64,000 nucleotides of DNA. Origin: Limnephilus marmoratus. Lineage: Eukaryota; Arthropoda; Insecta; Trichoptera; Limnephilidae. Numbering within the stretch: the stretch's first letter is position 1; every line of letters begins with the position of its first letter. The stretch spans positions 34,313,571 through 34,377,570 of the forward strand of contig OU862927.1 of NCBI GenBank assembly GCA_917880885.1, read 5' to 3'. The translations under genes and the position numbers were made by a program. The notes under the pieces were generated by a model. That model saw only the letters and a program-made list of their open reading frames with translations. It ran no database searches and was not told the DNA's origin. Shown here in pieces: positions 24,560 through 37,400 of the stretch.

Positions 24560-24730
24560 CCTGTCGTCCCACTGGGTCGGTACATAAACTGAGGATGCTG
24601 CGCAGAGGAAACGAAGGAAAGGAACTTCTGGGAAGGAAAAAGGTACAGGTGGGGGTAGGAATCCAGGGGGTCAGTGTGTCCAGGAGTGAGGGAATATGAA
24701 TCTATTCCTTCCACTGGTAAGCTGATGTTG
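24560..24730 (+). repeat. 430-bp repeat, partial copy
   Basis: The part from AACGAAGGAAAGGAACTTCTG through GGAATATGAATCTATTCC resembles the middle of the copy at 36735-37165. Confidence 0.45.
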
Positions 24731-25164
24731 ACAATCCTGCTGGAGAAATCTAATAGTTACCCACAATCTACTTATTAGAACGCCTTCGATTGAAATTTTC
24801 AATAGTTTTGACGTCCAAATGTACAACGAATATATGCCAAAAATATATTATTGAAGCATTTCAAAAATACTGAATCCTCTACCAGACCGCATATCCATCA
24901 TACTAGACAGAATAAAAATGACAAAAAACATTTCCAGTCATAAAACCACATTCGGACAAAGAAACTACACTTATTTTGCATAACATTCTTCCCTAAGACA
25001 TGAAACTAATAAAAAAATATGGCTGAAAGAGGTCAATGAAAACACCCTAATGAAGACACTAAAAATGACATAAAAGACAAATAAACTATAATTAAACAAT
25101 TTTAATCCGCCTCGGCACAGGAATCCCTAGTGAGGAGGACTAAGAAATACAATATATATTTTTT

Positions 25165-25252
25165 TTTTACATGAGCTCCACACAGGAGGCCCTGAGGAAA
25201 ATAATTTCCCTCAGGGCCTATGTCAGCTTTGAGGATGCTGTGTGGAGGGTTT
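25165..25252 (+). repeat. 430-bp repeat, 5' fragment with two nested hairpins
   Basis: GCTCCACACAGGAGGCCCTG through GATGCTGTGTGGAGG matches the 5' end of the family. It contains two palindromes, GGCCCTGAGG/CCTCAGGGCC and CTCCACAC/GTGTGGAG. Confidence 0.65.
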
Positions 25253-25399
25253 ACAATATCTTAACCTAACAACCATTATATTTTGTATACTTATAGAATT
25301 ATTTTATATAGCCGCTTAAATAAAAAAATCAGTCTCCCTATCCAGCCTATCTGACAATAAATGCTGATTCTGAATATAAGTTTTATTTAATAATATTAA

Positions 25400-26000
25400 C
25401 CCATCTGCTTGGTTCAATCTATTCGCACCTCACAATCCGGAAGCCTCAATTTCGCATGAGATTGAGATTGTCAATTATCTATGCAAGATAGCTTTAATAT
25501 TTCAAAGACAATATAAAGCATTATTTTGTTCTCTTTCTGGTTAAAAGAAAAATACATATGTTTGCGTGAGAGGAAGAGAGATATCATCATCACTATTGGC
25601 TCTACAACCCCTGGTGGGTCTTGGCCTCCTCAAGAGTCTTCCTCCACTCATCTCGGTTTTGTGCCAGCTCTCTCCAGTTTGGAAGCTCCAAGATAGATGT
25701 CTTTGAGGATGTTGTCGCTCCATCTTAGTCTTGGTCTTCCCAGGCTCCTTCGCCCTATTGGTCTTGAGTTCAGCAGGGACTTTGGTGCTTGATGCTCGGT
25801 CATTCTCTCCACATGAACCAGCCACCGAAGTCTTCCCAATTTTATAAATTTTGCGACGTTTAGCTCCTTAAACAAAGTATAAGAAGAAGAGAGATTTATA
25901 GCTTTTAAAATGTAAGGTCGCTCGGGACGTTTTTGGTCTTATGAAAGTATAACGTGATTACGTGTTTTTGGATGTATTTATTACTAAACAAGCAGACGGG
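25400..26000. mobile_element. piggyBac-like MITE interrupted by an RTE fragment
   Basis: Perfect TTAA at 25396-25399 and 26001-26004. Termini CCCATCTGCTTG and CAAGCAGACGGG give the TTAA-CCC...GGG-TTAA layout of piggyBac elements. Non-coding except for the inserted RTE piece. An uninterrupted relative is at 48905-49212. Confidence 0.8.
25581..25890 (-). mobile_element. RTE-type LINE 3' end, 5'-truncated
   Basis: The minus strand encodes FIKLGRLRWLVHVERM, GRRSLGRPRLRW and DNILKD, the C-terminal tail typical of RTE/BovB-like reverse transcriptases, then a 3' end with GGTTGTAGAGCCAATAGTGA. GAAGAGAGAT on both sides is a 10-bp target duplication. The MITE copy at 48.9 kb shows the same site with a single GAAGAGAGAT. 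Confidence 0.75.
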
Positions 26001-26426
26001 TTAAACACAGAGTTTTTAAAATATGATTAAAAAGTCAATTTTAATCGTCTCATTGAAACACGCCGTCAAGTTGGTATTATTTAGTGGTGACATCACTGAT
26101 CACCGTAAAGTCATTGTATGGGAATGTAGGTATGTGGGTGGTTTGGTATATTTATGGTAGGTATGACAAGCCATCGTATTATATACATTTCATCTTATAA
26201 ATTTATTGACATACTGTTTATAGAGATTTAGTTGTGTTTATTGAAACATTATTTAGGCCTAAATAATTCAGTTTCAAAAATAAAGGTAACTCTCATTAGT
26301 TTATCTCTATTATTGAAAATATTCAAAAACTACTGCACAAAAAAAATAGTAATGCTACTCTAGGGAGAATATTTTGAACTCTGAATTTCAAAATGGCGGC
26401 AGTTGATCAGCTGATTGCCCGACCTT

Positions 26427-26523
26427 ATAGTAGGGGAGCCCATGAGGCTAAAAGGGTGCCCCAATAGGTCCACACAACGGGATTGAGTAAATCCCAAAAT
26501 CCCCGCTTGGGCTCCCCTACTAT
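26427..26523. mobile_element. Small MITE, about 97 bp
   Basis: Perfect 15-bp inverted ends TAGTAGGGGAGCCCA and TGGGCTCCCCTACTA. Non-coding. Confidence 0.7.
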
Positions 26524-27297
26524 TATCAGTTCGGAGCTTCGGTTTCCATTAATATTGATTTCGATTCTTAAAAGCCAAAAAAATAACAATTTTTATACCA
26601 TTCTCCCATAATAATATTGAAAATTTTCCACCTAAATAATGTTTTAACTTATCGAATAGTATCATTCTTTCTTCCGTATAACTGTCATACAAAATGGCAA
26701 CACCTGTTGAAAACAAAAATAACTTTTTGGGAGTGATGACGTCATACGATTCACTACACATACGGTGGTTTTCAAGAGATCTTGAAAATTAAAATAATTT
26801 AAACTAAAACTAAAAATAAAAATGCAGTTATTTAACCTTTTCCACGCGATCGTAACAACAGTTGATACGGCAAAAGCCATGCCTCACACGCGCCCGTATC
26901 AGCCCTTGATACGCTAACTTCGACTGACAATATAACAGCGCTACTATGTCACAGTATTTTTTCCCGCTCGCTAGAATATTCGTGTAACTATCACGATGCT
27001 GACATATTCAGGCATATTTTGAAAGTAAAATTTTTTTTCGTAAAAAACATCTATAATCAAGTGAATGTGTCCTCGTGCCTCGTGGTACTTGAAATATGAC
27101 ATATACATACCGCGTATGGGTATTGAAAAAACGGAGTAGATCAACGCAGGTAAAAAGTTAAGTTAGAAGGTCATTTATTCATTAAAAAAAATTGGACTGG
27201 AGTTCCTTATTGTAATCTGTTTAACCAATTTTTTTTTCATCACTTTTCAAAGGAGGTGTTAAAGTTGTACGTTGTCGAGTTGCCCAGGTCACCAAAA
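26524..27297. other. Intergenic DNA, nothing recognised
   Basis: Short incidental ORFs only; no repeat family match within the window could be supported. Confidence 0.4.
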
Positions 27298-27450
27298 AAT
27301 TATTATTATTTTTAAAAGAAAGACCAACATTCCCGGGTTACGAATAACCCAATATCATTTGAAAATCTCCTAGTAAGCGGAAAATGTTGCTTGTGTCGAA
27401 CATGTGACGCCTGGATGGGACCCAAACTCGATGCCAACTTAGCCACTGAC
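27298..27450 (-). mobile_element. tRNA-derived SINE, copy 2 (decayed)
   Basis: On the minus strand it reads GTGGCTAAGTTGGCATCGAG, GTTTGGGTCCCATCC, CACAAGCAACATTTTCCGC and TAACCCGGGAATGTT, then an A-rich tail, colinear with the copy at 42724-42912. It has lost the sequence just after the B box. Confidence 0.65.
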
Positions 27451-27884
27451 TGGTCTATAATATTATTGTATATTCCAGGAATTTGAATCCCAAAACATAC
27501 AAAACAAATTTATTTTATTTATACCTTATTATTAACCTAATTGTTTGCTTAGGTGCCATGTTTGACTTGAATTGAAAATATTCATTGAAAGAATGGAATT
27601 TTTTCATTCTAATTAATAGTCTTAAAATAAACTTATTTTAATTGGTTTCTGCAAAACGCCCACGCCCTAACTCGCGGAACATCTGTGACTACTACGGAAC
27701 CCTAGGTTTTCGCAGAACACCTTTTAGAAATTGCTGGTAGTAGCAGTAGCAGACAAAATATTTTTAGAAGCTGATGTCCTTAGAGAGGTTACTTCAGAGG
27801 ACCATCAATATTTAAGAAGATAAAAGGAAATGTAGGTAAGAAAAAAAGACAGTAAAAACATTTCAATAAAAACTATGTATATTT

Positions 27885-28496
27885 TCAGTCAGAGTCTTCA
27901 ATTCCAAATTGCTTATCAAAATCTGTATTAGAAATCTTCTTCTGTTTGAGTTTTTTACATAACGCCACATCCTTCAACAGTTCCTCCATATCTTCCTTGC
28001 TCATCTGCGCCTTTCTCTTCTTGGCCTTCTTCACTCCGCTCTCCTCCTCAATAGCCTTCCACTTGGCCTTTTTATCTTGCCTAACTTTTCTCTTATCCTG
28101 TTTCTCGAGTTTACTTTGTTTGGCGAGCTCCCAAGGCTCGGTTTTCTTACATTTCTTCTTATTCTTTCCTTCCCATTCTCCTGTTTCTTTAAAAATAACA
28201 AGTTTCTTCTGTCGACTGACTTCTCTCTGTTTATCTTTGTAGCCGATTGTGTTGAAGTCCATTCTGTCTTTGAGTGTTTTGAATTCCTTCTCGTCTTTTG
28301 GGGTGACTTCTGGCATTTTGGGAAGTTTTAATAGACCGTAGCAGTTGGCGAGATGACCGAGGGATAATTCTTTGACCTGGAGAAGGAGGCTGCACTCGTG
28401 CTTACTGTAAGCTCGGATGTGGGAGACGAAGGCCCGGATGCCCTTGTCGTAGGTTGCCCTGTCTTTCATTTGGAGTTTTCGAAGAGCACCTATGAC
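27885..28496 (-). CDS. DDX55: DDX55 coding exon 6 (C-terminal region)
   Basis: Acceptor ATTTTCGCAG above 28496, stop TGA at 27887-27885. Starts [20 protein letters not shown]. The lysine-rich tail with [10 protein letters not shown] and DKQFG matches the DDX55 C-terminus in layout. Confidence 0.95.
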   Translation of the reverse strand, partial: VIGALRKLQMKDRATYDKGIRAFVSHIRAYSKHECSLLLQVKELSLGHLANCYGLLKLPKMPEVTPKDEKEFKTLKDRMDFNTIGYKDKQREVSRQKKLVIFKETGEWEGKNKKKCKKTEPWELAKQSKLEKQDKRKVRQDKKAKWKAIEEESGVKKAKKRKAQMSKEDMEELLKDVALCKKLKQKKISNTDFDKQFGIEDSD

Positions 28497-31400
28497 CTGC
28501 GAAAATGGGAAACAAGAAAAATTAAGTTTTAATGCATTACATTGCTGAATTCAACAGTTATTATTTAATAGTGTTAATTATAGTCTGTCAAATAAGAGTA
28601 GAAAATATAAAAACTTTAACTACTAAATTTGTAGACTGGCAACACCAATTTAACTGTCAATTATTTTTTTGAAGTGCAATGACACTGAATGTACAGAACA
28701 CAGTAAACCACATTTTAAAAAACATTTTTTCTTCATGATATAAATTTGATTAAGGTGATTTATAAAGCGATTTGCTTTAATTTAATAATAATAATAATAT
28801 AAGTTTATTCCAGAATGTATGCAGGGGAAGTGCAATGCAATACATTCCATAATGTAAAATAACAAAAAAAGATAAATAATAAGTAAATAACAACACATAA
28901 ATTAAATAAAATAAATGAATTAGCATGAAAAATGAAACTGAAAAAAAAAAAATTATGTATGAATCAAACACTAAAATGAATGAATGAATTTAATATAACA
29001 TAAATTTGAATTTAACAATAGATAGAAAGGAAGAATCACTAATGGCGAGTTTAGTAACACTACTTTTAGATATGAATGAGTTAAATATATTCAGATCTAA
29101 AATTAGAAATATGATCTAAAGCCCAGGCAACGCTAGGTACTTTATCTAGTATTAAATAAATGTGAGCAATTTCTAAACTGTGCTTTATATTTTATTACCT
29201 TATAGTTATTCTTCATTATGTTAACGCAAAATTGCAAAGGTATAATAATAATATACCTATACGCAATTCTAATTTTGAGATCGGCGGGTATCTATACTAA
29301 AATGAAAAAAAAAATTTCCACTATTATGCCTTTTTAATTTTTTATAAAAATGTAGGTTACACAGCTTTACTTTAACACCATGAGTTATGTGTTTAGTATT
29401 GCCATTTGTTCAACAGTGGCGCCCTCATATATTTTCTACTCTTATTTGACAAACTGTATTTCATCTTACTAGAACCAGGCGGGTATATCTCCGATCCAAA
29501 ATGTGAACCGAATCTTTGGTGATATCATAAGTCCCCTTCGATTTGTTTATGGTCCCCAGATACTACCTCCACCAATAGGAAGCTTGGATTTTGGTTGCAT
29601 TTCTCCGCTTTATTTTCGTTTGACATTTACAATACATTCACATTTCCGACGCAATAAGATGGCAATAAGTGTGAGTGTGAATTTTGGGAATTCGCGATTG
29701 AATGAAAAATGGAAGAACAGGGGGCCAAGTCTCTATCTTTTATTGTTTACTAACAGCCTGTTACTTAACATTAATTAAGTCACAAACACGTATTTTGACC
29801 TTAACGCTATGCGTTAAGGTCAAAATACGTGTTTGTGACGTAATTAATGTTAAGTAACAGGCTGTTAGTAAACAATAAAAGATAGAGACTTGGCCCCCAG
29901 GACACGTAATTGGAACAAAATTACAGGTGGGAAACTTTCTTTGGTTGATATTTCAGTGTTCCTAAAGTAGTATGTTATTTAAGTTGTATTTTAATCGGTG
30001 TTGTACATGTTTCCGTTTTCAGAACATATTTATCCACCTGTAATCTAATAATTGACGCAGTCGAACATCACGATTACATCTTAAAAAGGTATACATGTTT
30101 TCTATCTTGCATCGACCTATCTCATTAATTTAATCTTCCCCAATTTCCTCTCTGGATTTTGACAATAGTGCTTATGTTTTTTTTTATTATATAAAATAGA
30201 TTTTAACAATTAGCATTTCATTTGCTTTTTTCATAAGTTACACTTAACCCCTAGGATACGACACACTACAATAGCAGTGCAGTGAAATCATGACTACATC
30301 TACAAATGAACTCCAATGTGTGGGTGTAGAGCTAGGTTTTAGAATTTTTATGCATTTTGTTCCTGTCCATGAAAGTTTGAAAGCAAAAAAGTTGATATTG
30401 AAGAAACCTGTCAATTATTTCAAATATAATTTTCAATATAATGTTTGGTTTTAAATATTTACAAAATACTACCCGTCTTCTAAGGGTTAAGGAGTTAGGT
30501 TTGCTAAAATACCTATTATTCAAGTATGATTTTAGATTTTCACGGCTAAAAGTATTAAAGAGATTTTTTGGGGGTATTGGGCCGTTTTACACATCAACCC
30601 TGATGATAAAAACAACACATTTATCACTACGCTTGCCCTTTCTGTTCTTATTTTTAGCATTTTTTAATATTTTTATCAGTATTTAATAAATGTATTCCTA
30701 TTTTTCAGTGGAATCTGAACCGACAAAACTTTACTTGTTTACAATATAACATTTTATATCCACATCCCAATACATTCGCTTCTGTTTCTGGAGATGGTTA
30801 GATGAGGTTAAGGGAAATACTATCAGTCATTGTGCATGATGCAGAGGTAATTATTATTTTTATTACTTACTTTCATTTTACAAAAATTTAATAACGTCAG
30901 ACAAATTTAATGCATTTGAGTAGGTTTCTTTACATAAGTAAGTAGGTATCCCAGAACTTGGTTTAGTATGAGAGTAATCATAAATTAAAAGACTTGGGAG
31001 GAAATGTAACTACATACATACATACATAGATATGTACATGTACACAAATAAAATAAAAATTCCATTTTTTAACTAATTTCCATAAGTGAACCAATATAGT
31101 TTTTATAAAATATAACTTCATAAGTAATATTTTTGGTTTTTGTTTTAAAGAGTTTTAATTTTCAATGTACATTTGTTACATTAATTTTAATGATTTCAGG
31201 AAAAATATGATGAACTGAACTAAACTAAACTCCAAATTAATAAATATTATACATATTTGAGCCCCGAATGAAACATCAAACATCTTATGCAAACTAATGT
31301 CTCCATGGACCTTGGTTATATTTTGGCAATATGGTAAATTTATTTTAGACCTGACGAAAGATATAATGGGTACGTTAAGTAATTTATCTTTAAAACAATT

Positions 31401-34400
31401 TCTTCATGTGGCAATTTGCTACAGAAATATAACCTGCTTACATTGTATTCTTGTTTAAAATATGTACATGTAATTCTGAGTTTTTCATTTTTCTGTTATA
31501 AAATGAAAATTTTTAACATTCAGTAGTTTTGTAGGAACGCACAATCATATTTTAATTATATGTATTTCCTGTTTGTATTTCATGTTTTTAATAAAATTCT
31601 TATCATGTTATTATGAGTTTTATTTTTAAAATAATATTTAAGGCTAATAATTTGGGCGGTACTGGGTAGGCCCCGAAAGAAAATTATATTGTCTATGGTC
31701 GCGCCTTTTTTATTGTTGCTTACTCTATCTTCGTCTATGGTGTGTGACATCACAAATCCCCGTCATCATCATCATCATTCGAAAAATTATTGCATTTTGA
31801 TGGTGAAATAGTGACCAAATTTTTCTCGAACAAAAGCCTGAAGTTATCGATCTAGTGGGTGGTTTGTATATTTATGACTAGAACATTCTAAAAACTGTTT
31901 CAAAAAGAATGTTTGATCCAATTGCCAGGTGAAGTTTTTTGCTTCATTATTCATGCTGTATTTAGCAAAAACCTAGAGATTGAAGCTAGCTCTAGCTAAC
32001 TGGCAGATTTACTCCCGTCTGAATGCTTCTTATCCCTTTCCCTACCCACCTTATCCCTTTCAGCGTCTGTGAACTTCTCATCCTTCAGCTTGGTCTCTGC
32101 CATGTCCACCTTCTGATTGCGGCGGATAAAGTCCACGTAGTCCAGCTCCTGCGGCAGGAGGGGCAGCAGGCAGCGGCCAGGCAGGCCCCCGCGGGCCGTG
32201 CGCCCCGCCCGGTGCACCAGCGACGAGGCCGACACTGGGGGCTCCCACATCAGTACCCATTCCACCTCAGGGATATCGACACCTCTGGAAGTTATAGGTT
32301 ATTAGATAGTGAAAGAAATATTAATCATAGAGTATGTCGTCAACATCGCTCACTCATACTACTGCAGATTGCATCTACATACAGCAGTGCCCCGCCTCTG
32401 ATCCTAACTAAAACAATACATGCAATAACTTTTATTGGCTCGGTGATAGTTATTACGCTTCTTTATCATTTCTCCCTTTGTTTCTATTATCTATGTGTAA
32501 AACAATGTACAACCATATTCTGAATATTGAGGACAACAAGTAGGTTGACGAACTTGCGGGATCCGAGCCGGTCGTAGGAGTAGCAGCTTGCCACACCAAA
32601 TTAAATATTGAAAGGTGGGTCAAATCCCAGCACTGGAAGGAATGGGAGAGGGCCCGCGGAATAAGGCAATCCAAAGTACTCATAAACGGACCAGTGGTTC
32701 CCACCCCCTTTGAGACCAGGGTACCTAGCATGGTCGATCGACATAGGTTTTATCAAAAATGTCGGTAACTTGTTATCGCTCCTGAGCACGACTGCAGACC
32801 GCTAACGAACAAATAACAGTTCGCTTCAAATAAATTAGGAACCCTTAGTCGTTGTGAACTGTTGTTTGTTCGAAAGTTGTCTGCAGTCGTGCACGGGAGC
32901 GATGACAAGTTACCGATATTTTCGATAAAATCTATATCGATCGACCATGCTAGGTACCCTGGGACCAGTATTACATTTATTTGTTCTCACAGGGACAAAA
33001 AGGTACAATAATGATTAACTGTTAATCGCATAATTAAACGCTTCCTTGCAATTCATTGTGTTCTTCCTGGACTTGTTCAGCTCCCTCTCTATCATTAATA
33101 CCAAAAGAGTTACGAATCAGCTTTTGGTTACCCTTCAATTCAGATTTTGTAGTAAATGAATAAATGTTTCGTGAACCACATTTTAGATTTCACGGACCAC
33201 CGGTTGGGAACCACTGCCCTAGACGAACCAGGAAACTACTCGGTATGGACAGAAACTCGCTGGGGGAACTGGTAGGACTACTAACGGGACACTGCCGTCT
33301 CAGGAGACACATGCAGCTATTGCGAGTACAAAACACCAATAGCTGTAGGAAATGTGAAGAGGATGAAGAGACTCCAATTCACGTATGGTGCCTGCTGTCC
33401 CGCCATGGGCATGGGAATAGGCTCAGATACCTGAGGAAACACACTGTAGAACCAGAACTTTATAAAAGGGACTGGCTTATTAAAGGATTGAGGTAAAACG
33501 GGAGACAGCACAATCGGGCCTATGGCCTAAGTGCTCACAGGAACTATTCGTAAACCGTCTCCACATTAAAAAAAAAACAAAAATTCTGAATATAGAGATC
33601 TGAAAATATTGCAAAAGCATTATAAACTAGATGAAGAATGAAACGCTTAGATGTTTTCGATATGTAGAGCGAATATGATAATGATACGAAAGTGAATGGA
33701 ATAACTCGAGGACACCCAATGAAAACATCACCTCGAACATCACATCAAAAAAACTACATGCACAGATAAGTTTATAAGTCTGTACCTGGCATGAATAGCT
33801 CTCACAATCTCCACAGAAAGATTGAAGACCGTAGAAAAAGCAAGAGATCTGTGCCGACAGTTTTTTTTGGGAAAATGAAACGATAAGACAAACAATTAGT
33901 AATATTAAACCAACCTTGCCAACACATCCGTGCACAGTAAAATGGCTCTCTCTGCTTTCCTGAACTCTTCCATTATCTTGGGTCTTTTGTGCTTCATCTT
34001 TCCATGTAAAGCGAGCAGCTCTACTCCGGGCAGCAACGTCGGTAAAACAGTTCCCCAATAATCTACGCACGCACACGTCGGCAAAAACAGCAGGGCCTTC
34101 TTCATCTTGTGCTCCTTGATAAACCTCAGTAGTACCATCAATTTATCCTGTGGTTCCACCACCATGTATAGATTTTCTAGCAGAACGGGAGTGCTGACGG
34201 ATGCTTTTTCTTTCACGCTCACGAGGACTGGATTCCTGAGGCCAGCACGAGCGAGATCTTCGAGCTGTTTGGTCTGCGTTGCGGAGAATAGGCCGGTGCG
34301 TCGCTGGCGTGGGAGATAGCCAAAGATGGTGGTCAGGGTGGCGTGGAAACCGAGATCGAGAAGTCGATCGGCCTCGTCCAGAACTAGTAATTCCTAAAAA

Positions 34401-37400
34401 TTAAATAGGACAATAAATATATATAGTCAGTAACTAGAAGCAATCATAAACTGTAGTTTAATATTAAGAACTAGCGTAGACCCTCGAAAAAACACGGGAT
34501 AGTCTGAATTCTTGATCTGCAAGCATTTCTCCACTTTGGCAACTTTGAAATCAATGGCCGTCCAGCACGCTTTTCATTATGAGCACGTCATTTGCGCACA
34601 TACACTGTTTTCCATAAATCGGGGTTTCGTTCTTTGCACACAAAAAAAGAGTAATTTACACCTGGTGGGTGCGGCGAGTGAGGTAAGCATCGCAAAGAAT
34701 GCAGCGTGGTGGGGATTTGGCATGGGGGATGTGGGCTACATGCCAGTGTTGCTGGATCGCATGTAAAGCGTTCCTCGCGACTGCAGCACCTTGGAGACCT
34801 TATTTTACAGCCTTCGTAATATCCTGTGATTTTTTAAGGATCTGTACTAGTATAAACATAATTCTTTATTATATTTGAATTTGAACACCTAGGTACCGAT
34901 TCCTTCAACATACAGAACTAATAATATTCACACACAGAGGGTCCAGTATTTAGTCCCCTCTTCATTATGCAACTTTATTATGTTATTTCAGCTTATTATG
35001 CTGGTAGACGATTCTACACCTATAATCATGAAAGAGGGGGTTTAAATAATAAGACAAAAAAATTACCAGACTCTTCATGTGCACAGATAGGTTAAAGTCA
35101 GGCCTCCTGGTGAGCAAGTCCTCGAGGCGGCCGGGTGTGCATATGAGCACATGGCCGCCGCCCTCGCGGAGCACCCTCACATCCTCATCCACCGAGTCGC
35201 CGCCTACCAGCAGGCGCTGCTTGATGTGGCAGAGGGAGGGGTGCTGGAGAAATGTGTCTAGGACCTGTGGAGATAAAAAGATTAAATATATTTGGGGAAA
35301 AGACTTTAACTTGATCAACACACCTCGGCGGCTATCCCCATAGGCAGATGTCACATATGTCGCACCCGGGGAATAACAATGGCACAAATCAAAGAACCTA
35401 TTTTTTCAGGTTTGAATATTTCGTTTGAGTGCATTAAATCAGTATATTAATATTTATTAGGTTTAATATTATAACAGTGATCATTATGCCACTATTTTTT
35501 CTTGAATTCAAGTAAAATATTATAATTAAAGGAAAACAATCACTTTGTTTGTAACCACGATTTATTGATTTAATTTTTATTTACCGACCGGTTTCGCTTA
35601 ATACAAGCATCTTCAGGGTATAAATTAAAACTGATGAAAAAATACATTGTGTGAGCTTATATATACATACAGACAGAGACAAAACATAATATAAAGTAAG
35701 AGTGAGAGAGTGTAATTAACATCCTACATAGTGATAGAGAGAAAGAGACGGGTATATCTAATGAATAATTACATTATATCTACCGGGACAAAACGTCATT
35801 TGAACAGGTGATTAAGGAATAAAGTGGCTACGGGTTTTTTTAGTTTATGGGAAATATTCCTAATATCGGACTGTTGGACACATTTAACTGATTATTAAGG
35901 ATTTGGGTTTTTGGTTTAACGGCTTTCTTTATTTCGAGTGCTTCTAAATTATTAAGCCTGTTACCATGACCATTTCTGTGTAAAATCTTAACACCGGTGT
36001 TTTGATTGAAGGTATGATCTTTATCAATAAGGTGATTAGCGAATTCCGAAAATCCATTATTATTTAAGCATCTAAGATGCTCTTTGATTCTAATATTGAC
36101 ATTACGCGTCGTTTTACCTACATAAAATGATGAACAATCATTACAATCTAATTTATATATTCCGGAATGACTTAGTTTTTCGTCCTTATCTTTCGAATTA
36201 ATTAAAAACTTCCCTAAATTATTGTTTGTGTAAAATGCCGGTCTTATTTCGGGAGGTAGATTTTCTACCAAAATATAAAATATTATAATATAAAAACGAG
36301 ATATTCGCTTTTAAAGCCACAATAAATTTTTTAAGAAATGTGCCTTTTTCTCGAAGATAGAATAGATATCCAGGAATTTTATAATATCCATAATAATATA
36401 ATATAATAATATCCATTTCTGCATACTTAACTCAAAAATGCATTTTTTTTACTTGTGCCATTGTTATTCCCCGGGTGCTATGTGATCCATGAAGTTTATA
36501 ATAATAAATAAATTTGGACAACTTATATAGTGCTGTTTTTGCGAAAAATCGCCTCAAGAGCGCTGTACAAATTAGCATGGATTTTACTTAACTATGTAGG
36601 AGGCTAGATAACAACTCGTCTTGCAGCTATCAAGCGCATGGATTATTGGACCCCCAATAAATTAAATAATAAAAAAAAAATTTATATGTACGTATTTCAA
36701 GATTATCGGAGTAGATAATTTATTCTTTTTACACAGGAGGCCCCAAGGAAAATAATTTCCATCAGGGCCTGTGTCATCTTAGGGGATGCTGTGTGGAGGG
36801 TCTTTTTAAGGAATGGAAGGATAGGAAGTTCTGAGAAGGAAAAAGGTATGAGGGGTGGGTAGGACTCTGGGCCAGGAGGTCCAGGAGTGACAATGTATGA
36901 ATCCATCCCTCCAACTGTGGTGCAAGGCAATGGGTCGAGAGAGAAAGGTCAAAGGACCTCCCTCAATCAGTCTCTCTCGATCCGGCCCGCCAAGTAGCAG
37001 ATGGGCAGAAGCATCCGCCGCCAAGACCTGGACAAAACTCACCATATGAACCCGGACCCCTTTACTAAGTCATCAAACGTAGCGAACCACTTGGGGTGAC
37101 CTGTGGCAGAGGTGTTGGTTATTCAATAAATGGTTCCAGGGGTGGCAGTACCCATACCCGCCTCCAAAAGAGAAGAATAAATTACATAATGAATTAAAAA
37201 ATTCACAAACTTTCAAAATTTTTTCTCAAATTGCATTCGGAAAACTTTGGTTTCATATACATATGTATGTGTACATTTTAATTCTCCTGTGGTTAATTTT
37301 TAGACATGAATATAAAGCGTGGTATTTTCTCTTCGTTTAGATCATATGTTTCACCATGATAGTAAGAAAGACACAATGATTTCTTTGAGACCTATATGAG

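Larger units (their letters stand above)
32532..33582 (+). mobile_element. 5'-truncated LINE fragment (RNase H C-terminal end), split by a hAT MITE
   Basis: The left piece encodes [18 protein letters not shown] and [11 protein letters not shown], then [10 protein letters not shown]. The right piece encodes [20 protein letters not shown], then GHCRLRRHM and [16 protein letters not shown]. This is the end of the RNase H domain and the following zinc-knuckle-like tail of RNase H-bearing non-LTR retrotransposons. It ends in an A-run. ATTCTGAATATTGAG (32517-32531) and ATTCTGAATATAGAG (33583-33597) are a 15-bp target duplication. In DDX55 intron 4. Confidence 0.75.
35363..36480. mobile_element. Inverted-repeat element enclosing a Penelope fragment
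   Basis: CACCCGGGGAATAACAATGG followed by CACAA at the left is repeated, inverted and perfectly, at 36455-36480. Interior beyond the ends is AT-rich. The Penelope fragment lies within it. Flanks share TATGT but no clean duplication was found. In DDX55 intron 2. Confidence 0.65.

Noticed and set aside
32023..32523. 166-codon plus-strand ORF
   Set aside because: Antisense shadow of DDX55 exon 5 and the adjoining intron.
33627..34076. 149-codon minus-strand ORF
   Set aside because: A different frame over DDX55 exon 4 and intron; the helicase frame explains the sequence.
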